This document shows, piece after piece, positions 17,801-23,895 of a stretch of 23,895 bases of DNA (position 1 is the first letter of the stretch; each line of letters starts with the position of its first letter). The notes below the pieces were generated by a model. The model had not been told where the DNA came from, searched no databases, and worked only from the letters and a program-made list of their open reading frames with translations. This stretch comes from CAZRAL01 sp964598005. Its GTDB lineage: Bacteria > Pseudomonadota > Gammaproteobacteria > Burkholderiales > Usitatibacteraceae. Made by a program: the position numbers and the translations under genes. The stretch lies in contig CAZRAL010000042.1 in NCBI GenBank assembly GCA_964598005.1, positions 1 to 23,895 of the forward strand. The letters are read 5' to 3'.

Positions 17801-18892
17801 GATGCGCAAGGTGGAAGAAATATACGCGCCCTGATCCAGATCGTTGACGTACAGGGTATGCAACGTTTCGATGCCGCCATCGATCAATTTGCGCAGGCTG
17901 GTTTCGGTCAATTCATCGTTGGCATTGGCGACGATTTCGCCGGTTTCCGAATTGATCATGCTGGTCGCCAGAATGCGCCCCACCACATAATCTTCGCTCA
18001 CGGTCAGGCGTTTCATTTTGACCGCTTCCATATCCCGGATATGTTTGGTGGTGATACGCTTGTCCTTCTGCACAATGACTTTGCCATCTTTGGTGGTAAT
18101 GTCAAAACGGGCGATTTCCCCTTTTAACCGCTCAGGAACCAGTTCCAGTTCGATTTCGCCTTTTTTGGTGACGTGAAAAGTATCGAACGTAAAAAATTCG
18201 CGCAAAATCTGATCCGGTGAATAACCCAATGCCTTAAGCAGAATCGTCACTGGCATCTTGCGGCGGCGGTCAACCCGGAAATACAGATAATCCTTGGGGT
18301 CGAATTCAAAATCGAGCCACGAGCCGCGATACGGAATCACACGCGCGGAAAACAGCAGTTTTCCAGAGGAGTGTGTTTTGCCCCGATCATGCTCAAAGAA
18401 AACACCGGGCGAACGATGCAGCTGTGAAACAACGACACGTTCCGTACCATTAATCACAAACGAACCGTTTGACGTCATGAGCGGAATCTCGCCCATGTAC
18501 ACTTCCTGTTCTTTCAATTCTTTTACGGTAGGCTTGGAAGCTTCGCGATCCATGATTATCAGCCGCACTTTGGCGCGCAAAGGGGAAGCATAGGTCAGGC
18601 CGCGCTGCTGGCATTCAATGACATCGAATGGAGGCAGGCCCAGCTGATAACTGACAAATTCAAGCCGGGCAAATTTATTGTGGCTCTCGATTGGAAACAC
18701 CGATACGAAAGCAGATTGCAATCCCTGGGTTTTGCGCTTGGCCGGCGCTACATCGGCCTGCAAGAATTCGGCGTAGGAATTGAGCTGGGTGGCAAGCAGA
18801 AACGGCACATCCAGAACGCTGGCGCGCTTGGCAAAGCTTTTACGGATGCGCTTTTTCTCGGTAAAAGTGTAGGAAGTTACGGCATGGGACAT
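14801..18892 (-). CDS. rpoB: RNA polymerase beta subunit, 1363 aa
   Basis: The beta subunit forms the other jaw of RNA polymerase and much of the active-site channel. The rifampicin pocket [20 protein letters not shown] (518-537) keeps Gln524, Asp527, His537, Arg540 and Ser542, equivalent to E. coli Gln513, Asp516, His526, Arg529 and Ser531, so the sensitive genotype is expected; Thr529 replaces Asn518. The segment [17 protein letters not shown] and the [19 protein letters not shown] block are intact. Length is somewhat above the 1342 of E. coli, as usual in Betaproteobacteria. The ATG has GGAG about 7 bases upstream. A 480-base spacer separates it from rplL. Confidence 0.99.
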   Translation of the reverse strand: [1363 protein letters not shown]

Positions 18893-19172
18893 AGGATCTC
18901 CGAACGTTGAAGGATTCGAAAACGTCCTGCAGCCTTTACCTCTACCTTTACGCTCAGGCTACAAAACATTTCCATGGACCGCTATGAAATAGCGTCAATG
19001 TTCTTCGACTGGCATCGCGATACTTTGGCGACGTCCAAGCATGGCAAGGGGCCACTACCCCTCTATGGCTGACAGCAGTTCAACCGATTTCAACCCTGCT
19101 GCGCCGGAGCCTGTGGCTACACAGGCAGCAGGTGGAAATATTGCTTTGGCTGAATCTACCCGACCAAACTTA

Positions 19173-19229
19173 GTCTTCTGCAGTCGTTTCAGAAGACAGA
19201 GCAAAACGCTGGGCCACCAGCGTTTTGCT
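19173..19229 (-). promoter_or_regulatory. Two adjoining long hairpins, possible RNase III site
   Basis: The first (19229-19200) has a 13-bp perfect stem, AGCAAAACGCTGG with CCAGCGTTTTGCT, and a 4-base loop. Two bases later the second (19197-19173) has an 8-bp perfect stem, GTCTTCTG with CAGAAGAC, and a 9-base loop. Neither is followed by a U run. Long duplex in this place resembles the processed region of the E. coli rplL-rpoB transcript. Confidence 0.55.
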
Positions 19230-19258
19230 TTGACTTCCCGATACAAGATTTTGAAATG

Positions 19259-19288
19259 GCTCCCGTACGGATCGATGCGTACAGGAGC
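19259..19288 (-). promoter_or_regulatory. Hairpin in rplL-rpoB spacer
   Basis: On the minus strand GCTCCTGTACG pairs with CGTACGGGAGC around an 8-base loop: 11 pairs with one U-G wobble. On the plus strand the same place is a C-A mismatch, so the structure is only complete in the rpoB transcript. Confidence 0.55.
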
Positions 19289-19332
19289 GCATTGCAAAGT
19301 TCTATTCCGTCAGCGCGACACTAAACAACTAA

Positions 19333-19364
19333 TGAGACAGCCGATAACACAAGCGGCCGTCTCA
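19333..19364 (-). promoter_or_regulatory. Attenuator-like hairpin right after rplL
   Basis: Eight bases after the rplL stop, TGAGACGGCCG pairs with CGGCTGTCTCA (11 pairs, one G-U wobble) around a 10-base loop, followed by the T-rich TTAGTTGTTTAG. This is a weak intrinsic terminator shape, fitting partial termination between rplL and rpoB, which lowers polymerase expression relative to ribosomal protein in E. coli. Confidence 0.6.
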
Positions 19365-19372
19365 CATAGAGG

Positions 19373-19747
19373 TTATTTGAGCTCAGCTTTAGCGCCCGCG
19401 TCTTCCAGCTTTTTCTTGATCGCTTCAGCATCAGCCTTGTTGGCGCCTTCCTTGACTGCCTTGGGCGCGCCTTCTACCAGTGCCTTGGCTTCAGCCAGAC
19501 CCAAGCCCGTGATCTCGCGAACCGCCTTGATCACATTGATCTTGTTGGCGCCCGCCTCAAGCAACATCACATTGAACTCGGTCTTTTCTTCCGCTGCCGG
19601 GGCGGCTGCGCCCGCAGCCGGGCCGGCTACCGCCATTGCCGCAGCAGAAACGCCAAACTTTTCTTCAATCGCTTTGACCAACTCATTGAGCTCCAAAACA
19701 GACATCGCATCCAGCGAAGTCAAAAATGCATCTTTATCGAATGCCAT
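19373..19747 (-). CDS. rplL: 50S ribosomal protein L7/L12, 124 aa
   Basis: L7/L12 is the multi-copy stalk protein that recruits translational GTPases. The N-terminal dimerisation and L10-binding part is residues 1-33, an Ala/Pro/Gly-rich hinge covers about 36-53, and the C-terminal factor-binding domain (54-124) has NKINVIKAVREITGLGLAEA and KALVEGAPKAVKEG. Length is close to the 121 of E. coli. An AAGGA site lies 8 bases before the ATG. It follows rplJ by 39 bases and is followed by an attenuator-like hairpin. Confidence 0.98.
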   Translation of the reverse strand: MAFDKDAFLTSLDAMSVLELNELVKAIEEKFGVSAAAMAVAGPAAGAAAPAAEEKTEFNVMLLEAGANKINVIKAVREITGLGLAEAKALVEGAPKAVKEGANKADAEAIKKKLEDAGAKAELK

Positions 19748-19786
19748 ATGTAAAATTCCTTTACCTTTAAATTAAATTGATATCGA

Positions 19787-20284
19787 TCAGGCTGCGCTCT
19801 CGGCCTTCTTGGCGGCCAGCGCACCGAGCACTCGCGCCAATCCCGATAGCGGCGATTGCATCAACCCCAGCAACTGAGCCAGCAACACTTCCTTGCTGGG
19901 AATATTGGCGAGAGCCTGCACCGCCGCCTTATCCAGCAATTTTCCGTTGTAGGCCCCTGCCTTGATCACCAGCTTTTCATTACCCTTGGCAAAATCATTG
20001 ACGACTTTTGCAGCAGCAACGGCATCTTCCGAAAAGCTGTACAGCAACGGCCCGACCATATGCGCCGATGCACTTTCAAAAGACGTGCCTTTAACTGCGC
20101 GGCGCGCCAGCGTATTTTTGAGAACACGCATATACACACCCTTGGCCCGGGCATCGCTGCGCAGGCGGGTCAAATCGCTGACCGTCGTGCCGCGATATTC
20201 GGCAAGTACCATGGTTTGCGCTTGCGCGATTTTCGCCGTCACTTCTGCCACTACTTCTTTTTTACCATCCAGATTCAAACTCAC
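19787..20284 (-). CDS. rplJ: 50S ribosomal protein L10, 165 aa
   Basis: L10 is the stalk base that carries the L7/L12 dimers; in E. coli the L10-L7/L12 complex represses its own mRNA. The N-terminal rRNA-binding part has MSLNLDGKKEVVAEVTAKIA, the VLAEYRGTTVSDLTRLRSDA segment and VLKNTLARRAVKGT; the C-terminal helix (about 135-165) for L7/L12 binding ends in SGLARVLGALAAKKAESAA. The start codon is GTG at 20284, supported by AAGGAG 7 bases upstream. A 302-base structured leader precedes it. Confidence 0.97.
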   Translation of the reverse strand: MSLNLDGKKEVVAEVTAKIAQAQTMVLAEYRGTTVSDLTRLRSDARAKGVYMRVLKNTLARRAVKGTSFESASAHMVGPLLYSFSEDAVAAAKVVNDFAKGNEKLVIKAGAYNGKLLDKAAVQALANIPSKEVLLAQLLGLMQSPLSGLARVLGALAAKKAESAA

Positions 20285-20586
20285 GCTTGATCTCCTTTAC
20301 GTTAATGCAAGGAAAACTTCCACTACACATAGCGACCGTTTGCCAGAAGATGCGGCCCTTGCTGGGCACGATAAATCCTGTCTTGAGTACGCCATCTGCG
20401 CAGGATTTGGATTTTGTCGAGCCCATGTTGCTGCTCGAAAAACCTTCAATTAAATCCCATTAAATTCCTTACGGGATTCCTGCGGTCTTTGATAACCCCG
20501 ATCAACCCGGTGAACTGTTGTTGATCGGACCCAAAGTTCTTTTGCCGTTTCCGGCATTCAAGGCCTCATCACGAGGCCATTCATTT
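20285..20586 (-). promoter_or_regulatory. rplJ leader, putative L10 mRNA-binding region
   Basis: This 302-base spacer between rplA and rplJ holds no gene. On the minus strand it contains, in order, a 6-bp stem GGCCTC/GAGGCC just after rplA (20578-20562), a 9-bp stem CCGATCAAC/GTTGATCGG (20528-20498), a 6-bp stem TCGAGC/GCTCGA (20438-20417) and an 8-bp stem AAATCCTG/CAGGATTT (20408-20373). In E. coli this region binds L10 and holds the rplJ promoter. I see no clear promoter boxes, and the match to the L10 leader family is by position only. Confidence 0.5.
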
Positions 20587-21297
20587 TTAAGACTGGGCAG
20601 CTTGCCCCGAAAATCCGCTCGCATCGACTCGTATCCCCGCCCCCATGGTCGACGATACCGAAACCTTGCGCAAATAAACGCCCTTGGAAGTGGCCGGCTT
20701 GGCCTTGTTGACCGCCTGAATCAGCGTATGCAAATTTTCCGTCAATGCCTCGATGGGGAACGAAGCACGGCCAATCGTGCATTGCACAATGCCCGCCTTG
20801 TCCGCCCGGTATTGCACCTGACCGGCTTTGGCGTTCTTGACTGCCTGCTCCACGTTCGGTGTCACTGTTCCCACTTTGGGATTCGGCATCAAGCCCCGCG
20901 GCCCTAGCACCTGCCCTAATCCACCGACAACCCGCATCGCATCCGGCGTGGCAATGACCACATCAAAATCCATAAACCCGCCCTTGATTTTCTCGGCCAG
21001 ATCTTCAAACCCGACAATATCGGCACCCGCATCGGTCGCCTTTTTCGCGTTCTCTCCCTGAGCGAATACGGCAACACGAACACTTTTGCCAATACCGCGC
21101 GGCAACACGACCGATCCGCGTACCGCTTGATCCGATTTTTTGGCATCGATACCCAAATTGATCGCCACATCGACGGATTCGTCAAACTTGGCCGTCGCCG
21201 TCTTCTTGACCAATTCCAGAGCCTCATTCAAGGCATAAAATTTGTTGCGGTCTACCAGACCGGCAAATGCTTTCGTACGCTTGGTTAATTTAGCCAT
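20587..21297 (-). CDS. rplA: 50S ribosomal protein L1, 236 aa
   Basis: L1 forms the mobile arm that moves deacylated tRNA out of the E site and, in E. coli, represses its own rplK-rplA mRNA. The sequence has MAKLTKRTKAF, the segment FDESVDVAINLGIDAKKSDQ, RGSVVLPRGIGKSVRVAVFA and the domain II signature LGPRGLMPNPKVGTVTPNV (about 131-149). Length matches the 234 of E. coli. The ATG overlaps the rplK stop as TAATG, so L1 translation is probably coupled to L11. Confidence 0.98.
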   Translation of the reverse strand: MAKLTKRTKAFAGLVDRNKFYALNEALELVKKTATAKFDESVDVAINLGIDAKKSDQAVRGSVVLPRGIGKSVRVAVFAQGENAKKATDAGADIVGFEDLAEKIKGGFMDFDVVIATPDAMRVVGGLGQVLGPRGLMPNPKVGTVTPNVEQAVKNAKAGQVQYRADKAGIVQCTIGRASFPIEALTENLHTLIQAVNKAKPATSKGVYLRKVSVSSTMGAGIRVDASGFSGQAAQS

Positions 21298-21731
21298 TAC
21301 CGTACTCCTTCCACATCGATTCCCATCGACCGCGCACTCCCAGCAATGGTACGTACTGCCGCATCCAGATTGGCTGCCGTAAGATCAGGCATTTTCATTT
21401 TGGCAATCTCTTCAGCCTGCGCACGGCTCAATTTACCGACCTTATCGGTATGCGGCACCTTGCTACCCTTGTCTACTTTGGCCGCCTTTTTGATCAAAAT
21501 CGACGCAGGCGGCGTCTTCATGATGAAGGTAAAAGATTTATCCGCGTAGGCGGTAATCACCACCGGGATCGGCAAACCCGGTTCCATTTTCTGCGTTTGC
21601 GCATTGAACGCCTTGCAGAATTCCATGATATTCAACCCACGCTGCCCCAGCGCCGGGCCAATCGGAGGGGAGGGATTGGCCTTCCCCGCAGGCACTTGCA
21701 GCTTGATATAACCAATAACTTTTTTTGCCAC
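21297..21731 (-). CDS. rplK: 50S ribosomal protein L11, 144 aa
   Basis: L11 binds the GTPase-associated centre of 23S rRNA and is needed for RelA activation. The proline-rich start of the N-terminal domain PAGKANPSPPIGPALGQRGL (14-33), NIMEFCKAFNAQT and the C-terminal RNA-binding part (about 75-144, with AEEIAKMKMPDLTAANLDAA) are intact. The start codon is GTG at 21731, with AAGGAG 6 bases upstream. It comes 112 bases after nusG, behind a hairpin that ends three bases before the ribosome binding site. Confidence 0.97.
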   Translation of the reverse strand: MAKKVIGYIKLQVPAGKANPSPPIGPALGQRGLNIMEFCKAFNAQTQKMEPGLPIPVVITAYADKSFTFIMKTPPASILIKKAAKVDKGSKVPHTDKVGKLSRAQAEEIAKMKMPDLTAANLDAAVRTIAGSARSMGIDVEGVR

Positions 21732-21745
21732 GTTTTTCTCCTTGG

Positions 21746-21783
21746 GTACAAACGATATCGGCTTGACGATATCTCCCCTTTAC
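21746..21783 (-). promoter_or_regulatory. Putative L1-binding repressor site before rplK
   Basis: On the minus strand GTAAA pairs with TTT-G-TAC (one bulged G), then an uneven internal loop (GGGGA against G) leads to a 7-bp stem GATATCG/CGATATC with a 6-base loop. A stem, uneven internal loop, stem layout is the general form of L1 sites on 23S rRNA and L11 mRNA. It ends three bases before the AAGGAG of rplK. The function is inferred from shape and place only. Confidence 0.45.
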
Positions 21784-21794
21784 AGTTACAACCC

Positions 21795-21840
21795 ATCGGC
21801 CAAAACACGGCCGATCCTCGCTTGCCGGCTTATCCGGCAA
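21795..21840 (-). promoter_or_regulatory. Two hairpins after nusG
   Basis: Directly after the nusG stop, TTGCCGG pairs with CCGGCAA (21840-21822, 5-base loop); next, ATCGGCC pairs with GGCCGAT (21815-21795, loop GTGTTTT). Both are 7-bp perfect stems without U tracts. They may protect or process the nusG mRNA end. Confidence 0.45.
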
Positions 21841-21843
21841 CAA

Positions 21844-22377
21844 CTACTGCTTTTCGACCTGCCCGAAATCCAGCTCGACCGGCGTAGGCCGGCCAAAAAT
21901 AAGTACGGAGACGCGAATTTTCGACTTGTCGTAGTTCACTTCTTCCACCGTGCCGTTAAAATCGGCAAATGGTCCCTCGGAAACGCGAACATTCTCGCCG
22001 ACCTCGAACAAGACCTTTGGCTTGGGTTTCTCCACACCTTCTTTCACCTGATTCAAAATGACGTCCACTTCCTTCTGTGATACAGGCGTCGGCTTCATTG
22101 CGGTTCCGCCGATAAACCCGGTCACTTTCGGTGTGCTTTTCACCAAATGCCAGGTTTCATCGGTCATTTCCATCTGCACCAGAATGTAGCCGGGGAAAAA
22201 TCGCCTTTCGGAAAGCGATTTTGCACCGCTTTTCATTTCCACGACTTCCTCGACTGGCACCAATACTTCGCCAAATTTATCGGCCATCCCGGATCGCCTG
22301 ATACGTTCCTTTAGCGCCGCCTGGATGCTTTTTTCCTGGCCCGAGTAAGCGTGCACGACATACCAGCGCATCGTCAT
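21844..22377 (-). CDS. nusG: Transcription termination/antitermination protein NusG, 177 aa
   Basis: NusG binds the RNA polymerase clamp, reduces pausing, helps Rho and links to ribosomal S10. The NGN domain covers about 4-118 with RWYVVHAYSGQEKSIQAAL and the polymerase-contact FFPGYILVQME (60-70). The KOW domain is at about 124-176 with VGENVRVSEGPFADFNGTVE. Length is near the 181 of E. coli. The ATG used follows the secE stop directly (TAAATG); a second ATG two codons later is equally possible. Confidence 0.98.
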   Translation of the reverse strand: MTMRWYVVHAYSGQEKSIQAALKERIRRSGMADKFGEVLVPVEEVVEMKSGAKSLSERRFFPGYILVQMEMTDETWHLVKSTPKVTGFIGGTAMKPTPVSQKEVDVILNQVKEGVEKPKPKVLFEVGENVRVSEGPFADFNGTVEEVNYDKSKIRVSVLIFGRPTPVELDFGQVEKQ

Positions 22378-22725
22378 TTAGGCCCCATGTCCAATAAATT
22401 TTGTCAGGACGAAAATCAGCCCCCAGTCCACCCCCCACAGAAATAATGCCATTACAGATACAAATACAAAAATCATTGTTGTCGATTGCAGCGTTTCCTT
22501 GCGAGAGGGCCACACTACTTTTTTAGCCTCCTCTATCGACTCGCGCGCAAACGAGACAAAGTCGCGCCCCGGTTGGGTGAACCAGCCGACTATCCCGGCA
22601 ACCACAAAACACCCCAGCATCGCACCTACGCGTGCGATAGTAGGCTTGTCTCCCAGCCAGTAAAACAAAGCGACACCGGCAATGATGAAAAGAATTGCAG
22701 CAGAGATTTGGATTTTGTCTTTCAT
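22378..22725 (-). CDS. secE: Preprotein translocase subunit SecE, 115 aa
   Basis: SecE clamps the SecY channel in the inner membrane. Three hydrophobic segments are visible at about 7-24, 33-49 and 84-110, as in the three-helix E. coli protein. The conserved amphipathic cytoplasmic helix and hinge, ESIEEAKKVVWPSRKETLQS (62-81), is the family signature and precedes the third, essential membrane helix. Length is slightly below the 127 of E. coli. AAAGAG lies 4 bases before the ATG. A terminator-like hairpin ends only about 20 bases upstream. Confidence 0.96.
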   Translation of the reverse strand: MKDKIQISAAILFIIAGVALFYWLGDKPTIARVGAMLGCFVVAGIVGWFTQPGRDFVSFARESIEEAKKVVWPSRKETLQSTTMIFVFVSVMALFLWGVDWGLIFVLTKFIGHGA

Positions 22726-22744
22726 TTGACTCTTTATCTGGCTA

Positions 22745-22773
22745 AAAACCGGACTTAACTATTGCCCGGTTTT
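22745..22773 (-). terminator. Terminator-like hairpin between tRNA-Trp and secE
   Basis: On the minus strand AAAACCGG pairs with CCGGTTTT (8 bp) around a 13-base loop and the T run extends to five, then AG. It lies 22 bases after the tRNA 3' end and 19 before the secE ATG. It could end the tufB-tRNA unit or only reduce read-through into secE. Confidence 0.6.
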
Positions 22774-22795
22774 CGTTACCATCCTTTCACGATAG

Positions 22796-22871
22796 TGGCA
22801 GGCCAAGAGGGCATCGAACCCCCAACCTTCGGTTTTGGAGACCGACGCTCTGCCAATTGAGCTATTGGCCT
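22796..22871 (-). tRNA. trnW: tRNA-Trp (anticodon CCA)
   Basis: The 76-base minus-strand gene folds as a standard cloverleaf. The acceptor stem is AGGCCAA with TTGGCCT, then discriminator G and an encoded CCA. The D arm has GCTC and GAGC; the anticodon stem is TCGGT with ACCGA around loop CTCCAAA, giving anticodon CCA, which reads UGG. The T arm is GGGGG-TTCGATG-CCCTC with one G-U pair. It lies 17 bases after tufB, the usual tufB-trnW-secE order in Proteobacteria. Confidence 0.98.
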
Positions 22872-22888
22872 GTTAATGCTTCGTGAAC

Positions 22889-23895
22889 TTACTCAATAAT
22901 TTTGGAGACGACACCGGCGCCAACGGTACGACCACCCTCTCGAATGGCGAACCGCAAGCCATCTTCCATCGCGATCGGCGCAATCAAGGTGACGTTGATT
23001 TTGACGTTGTCTCCCGGCATGACCATTTCCGTCCCCGCCGGCAGCTGCAACGCTCCCGTCACATCAGTCGTCCGGAAGTAGAATTGCGGCCGGTAGCCAT
23101 TGAAGAATGGGGTGTGACGCCCGCCCTCTTCTTTGCTTAGAACGTAGATTTCAGCCTCAAATTTGGTGTGCGGGGTGATGCTTCCCGGTTTGGCCAGCAC
23201 TTGCCCACGCTCGACTTCTTCACGCTTGGTACCACGCAGGAGGATGCCGACGTTGTCGCCCGCCTGCCCTTGATCCAGCAGTTTGCGGAACATTTCTACG
23301 CCGGTACAGATGGTTTTCAGGGTCGGTTTCAAGCCTATGATTTCGATTTCTTCGCCCACTTTGACGATGCCCCGCTCGATCCGCCCAGTCACGACGGTGC
23401 CACGGCCCGAGATGGAGAAGACGTCTTCAACCGGCATGAGGAAGGCGCCGTCCAGCGCGCGCTTCGGTTCCGGGATGTAGCTGTCCAAGGCTTCAGCCAG
23501 TTTCATGATGGCACCTTCGCCCAGGTCTCCGGTGTCGCCTTCCATGGCTTTCAAGGCGCTGCCTTTGATGATGGGGATATCGTCGCCAGGAAATTCGTAT
23601 TTGGAGAGTAGTTCGCGTACTTCCATTTCAACCAGTTCCAGCAGTTCGGCGTCGTCCACCATGTCGCATTTGTTGAGGAATACGACGATGTACGGTACGC
23701 CCACCTGGCGTGCCAGCAGGATGTGTTCGCGCGTCTGTGGCATGGGGCCGTCGGCTGCCGAGCAGACGAGGATGGCGCCGTCCATTTGCGCCGCTCCGGT
23801 GATCATGTTTTTGACGTAGTCGGCATGTCCCGGGCAGTCTACGTGGGCGTAGTGGCGGTTGGCCGTTTCGTATTCGACGTGCGCGGTGTTGATGG
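22889..23895 (-). CDS. tufB: Elongation factor Tu, second copy, partial (residues 63-396)
   Basis: The gene runs off the right edge of the window, so its first 62 codons and start are missing; an internal Met at 23806 (residue 92) is not the start. The visible 334 residues are the same as in the complete tuf gene at 6009-7199, including DCPGH (81-85), NKCD (136-139) and the end VVSKIIE. Against that copy 21 bases differ, all in third codon positions and unevenly spread. tRNA-Trp follows 17 bases after the stop and is probably co-transcribed, as in related bacteria. Confidence 0.98.
   Translation of the reverse strand, partial: INTAHVEYETANRHYAHVDCPGHADYVKNMITGAAQMDGAILVCSAADGPMPQTREHILLARQVGVPYIVVFLNKCDMVDDAELLELVEMEVRELLSKYEFPGDDIPIIKGSALKAMEGDTGDLGEGAIMKLAEALDSYIPEPKRALDGAFLMPVEDVFSISGRGTVVTGRIERGIVKVGEEIEIIGLKPTLKTICTGVEMFRKLLDQGQAGDNVGILLRGTKREEVERGQVLAKPGSITPHTKFEAEIYVLSKEEGGRHTPFFNGYRPQFYFRTTDVTGALQLPAGTEMVMPGDNVKINVTLIAPIAMEDGLRFAIREGGRTVGAGVVSKIIE

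Larger units (their letters stand above)
18893..19372 (-). other. 480-base rplL-rpoB spacer with five hairpins
   Basis: No gene is supported here; short reading frames lack ribosome binding sites and family resemblance. In transcript order it holds hairpins at 19364-19333, 19288-19259, 19229-19200, 19197-19173 and 19125-19110, and a small 6-bp stem near 18985. In E. coli the equivalent spacer carries an attenuator and an RNase III cleavage site that set the ratio of stalk protein to polymerase. I infer a similar role. No convincing rpoB promoter is seen. Confidence 0.75.

Noticed and set aside
18980..19008. A -35-like TTGACG on the minus strand near 19000 as a possible rpoB promoter
   Set aside because: No acceptable -10 box lies 16 to 18 bases downstream; the small 6-bp stem around it is weak.
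19041..19775. A 244-codon open frame on the plus strand over rplL and the rpoB spacer
   Set aside because: It runs antisense through rplL and the hairpin region; no ribosome binding site or family resemblance.
22889..23806. A short 305-residue EF-Tu starting at the Met at 23806
   Set aside because: The frame continues without a stop to the window edge and matches EF-Tu residues 63-91, so the gene is simply cut by the window.
1..23895. CRISPR arrays, insertion sequences, phage genes, toxin-antitoxin or defence modules
   Set aside because: No regularly spaced repeats, transposase-like proteins or such domains were seen; the only long repeat is the tuf gene pair, which is normal for Proteobacteria.

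Overview
The window is the classic rif/str/S10 core of a bacterial chromosome. Except for one gene, everything lies on the minus strand, so biological reading order runs from right to left: tufB (5' end beyond the window), tRNA-Trp, secE, nusG, rplK, rplA, rplJ, rplL, rpoB, rpoC, rpsL, rpsG, fusA, tufA, rpsJ, rplC, rplD, rplW, rplB, rpsS, rplV, rpsC, rplP, rpmC, rpsQ. The exception is an ArsR-type regulator gene on the plus strand at the left edge, converging on rpsQ. Gene order, protein lengths, the 396-residue EF-Tu, the 156-residue S7 and moderate GC all point to a betaproteobacterium. A Nitrosomonadales-like lineage is my best guess, but the genus cannot be fixed from the sequence alone.

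Right part (about 23895 to 18893): elongation factor Tu and tRNA-Trp, then the translocon subunit SecE, the transcription factor NusG, and the stalk and L1-arm proteins L11, L1, L10 and L7/L12. The noncoding RNA here is rich in hairpins: a terminator-like hairpin between tRNA-Trp and secE, a possible L1 binding site directly before rplK, an L10-type leader before rplJ, and a 480-base rplL-rpoB spacer with five hairpins.

Middle (18892 to 10580): rpoB and rpoC, encoding the catalytic core of RNA polymerase. Then comes a 253-base spacer with a full-consensus sigma70 promoter for the str block.

Left-middle (10326 to 803): rpsL, rpsG, fusA and tufA run directly into rpsJ and the rest of the S10 cluster, with many stop/start overlaps that suggest translational coupling. 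A candidate internal promoter sits between rpsJ and rplC. The cluster stops after rpsQ at a perfect bidirectional terminator. The usual spc continuation (rplN, rplX, rplE and so on) is not next to it.

The proteins together supply translation and transcription machinery. I found no CRISPR array, insertion sequence, toxin-antitoxin module, defence system or unknown gene cluster, and I do not claim a novel system. The best leads are the tufA/tufB mosaic, the RNA leaders, and the break between the S10 and spc gene sets.
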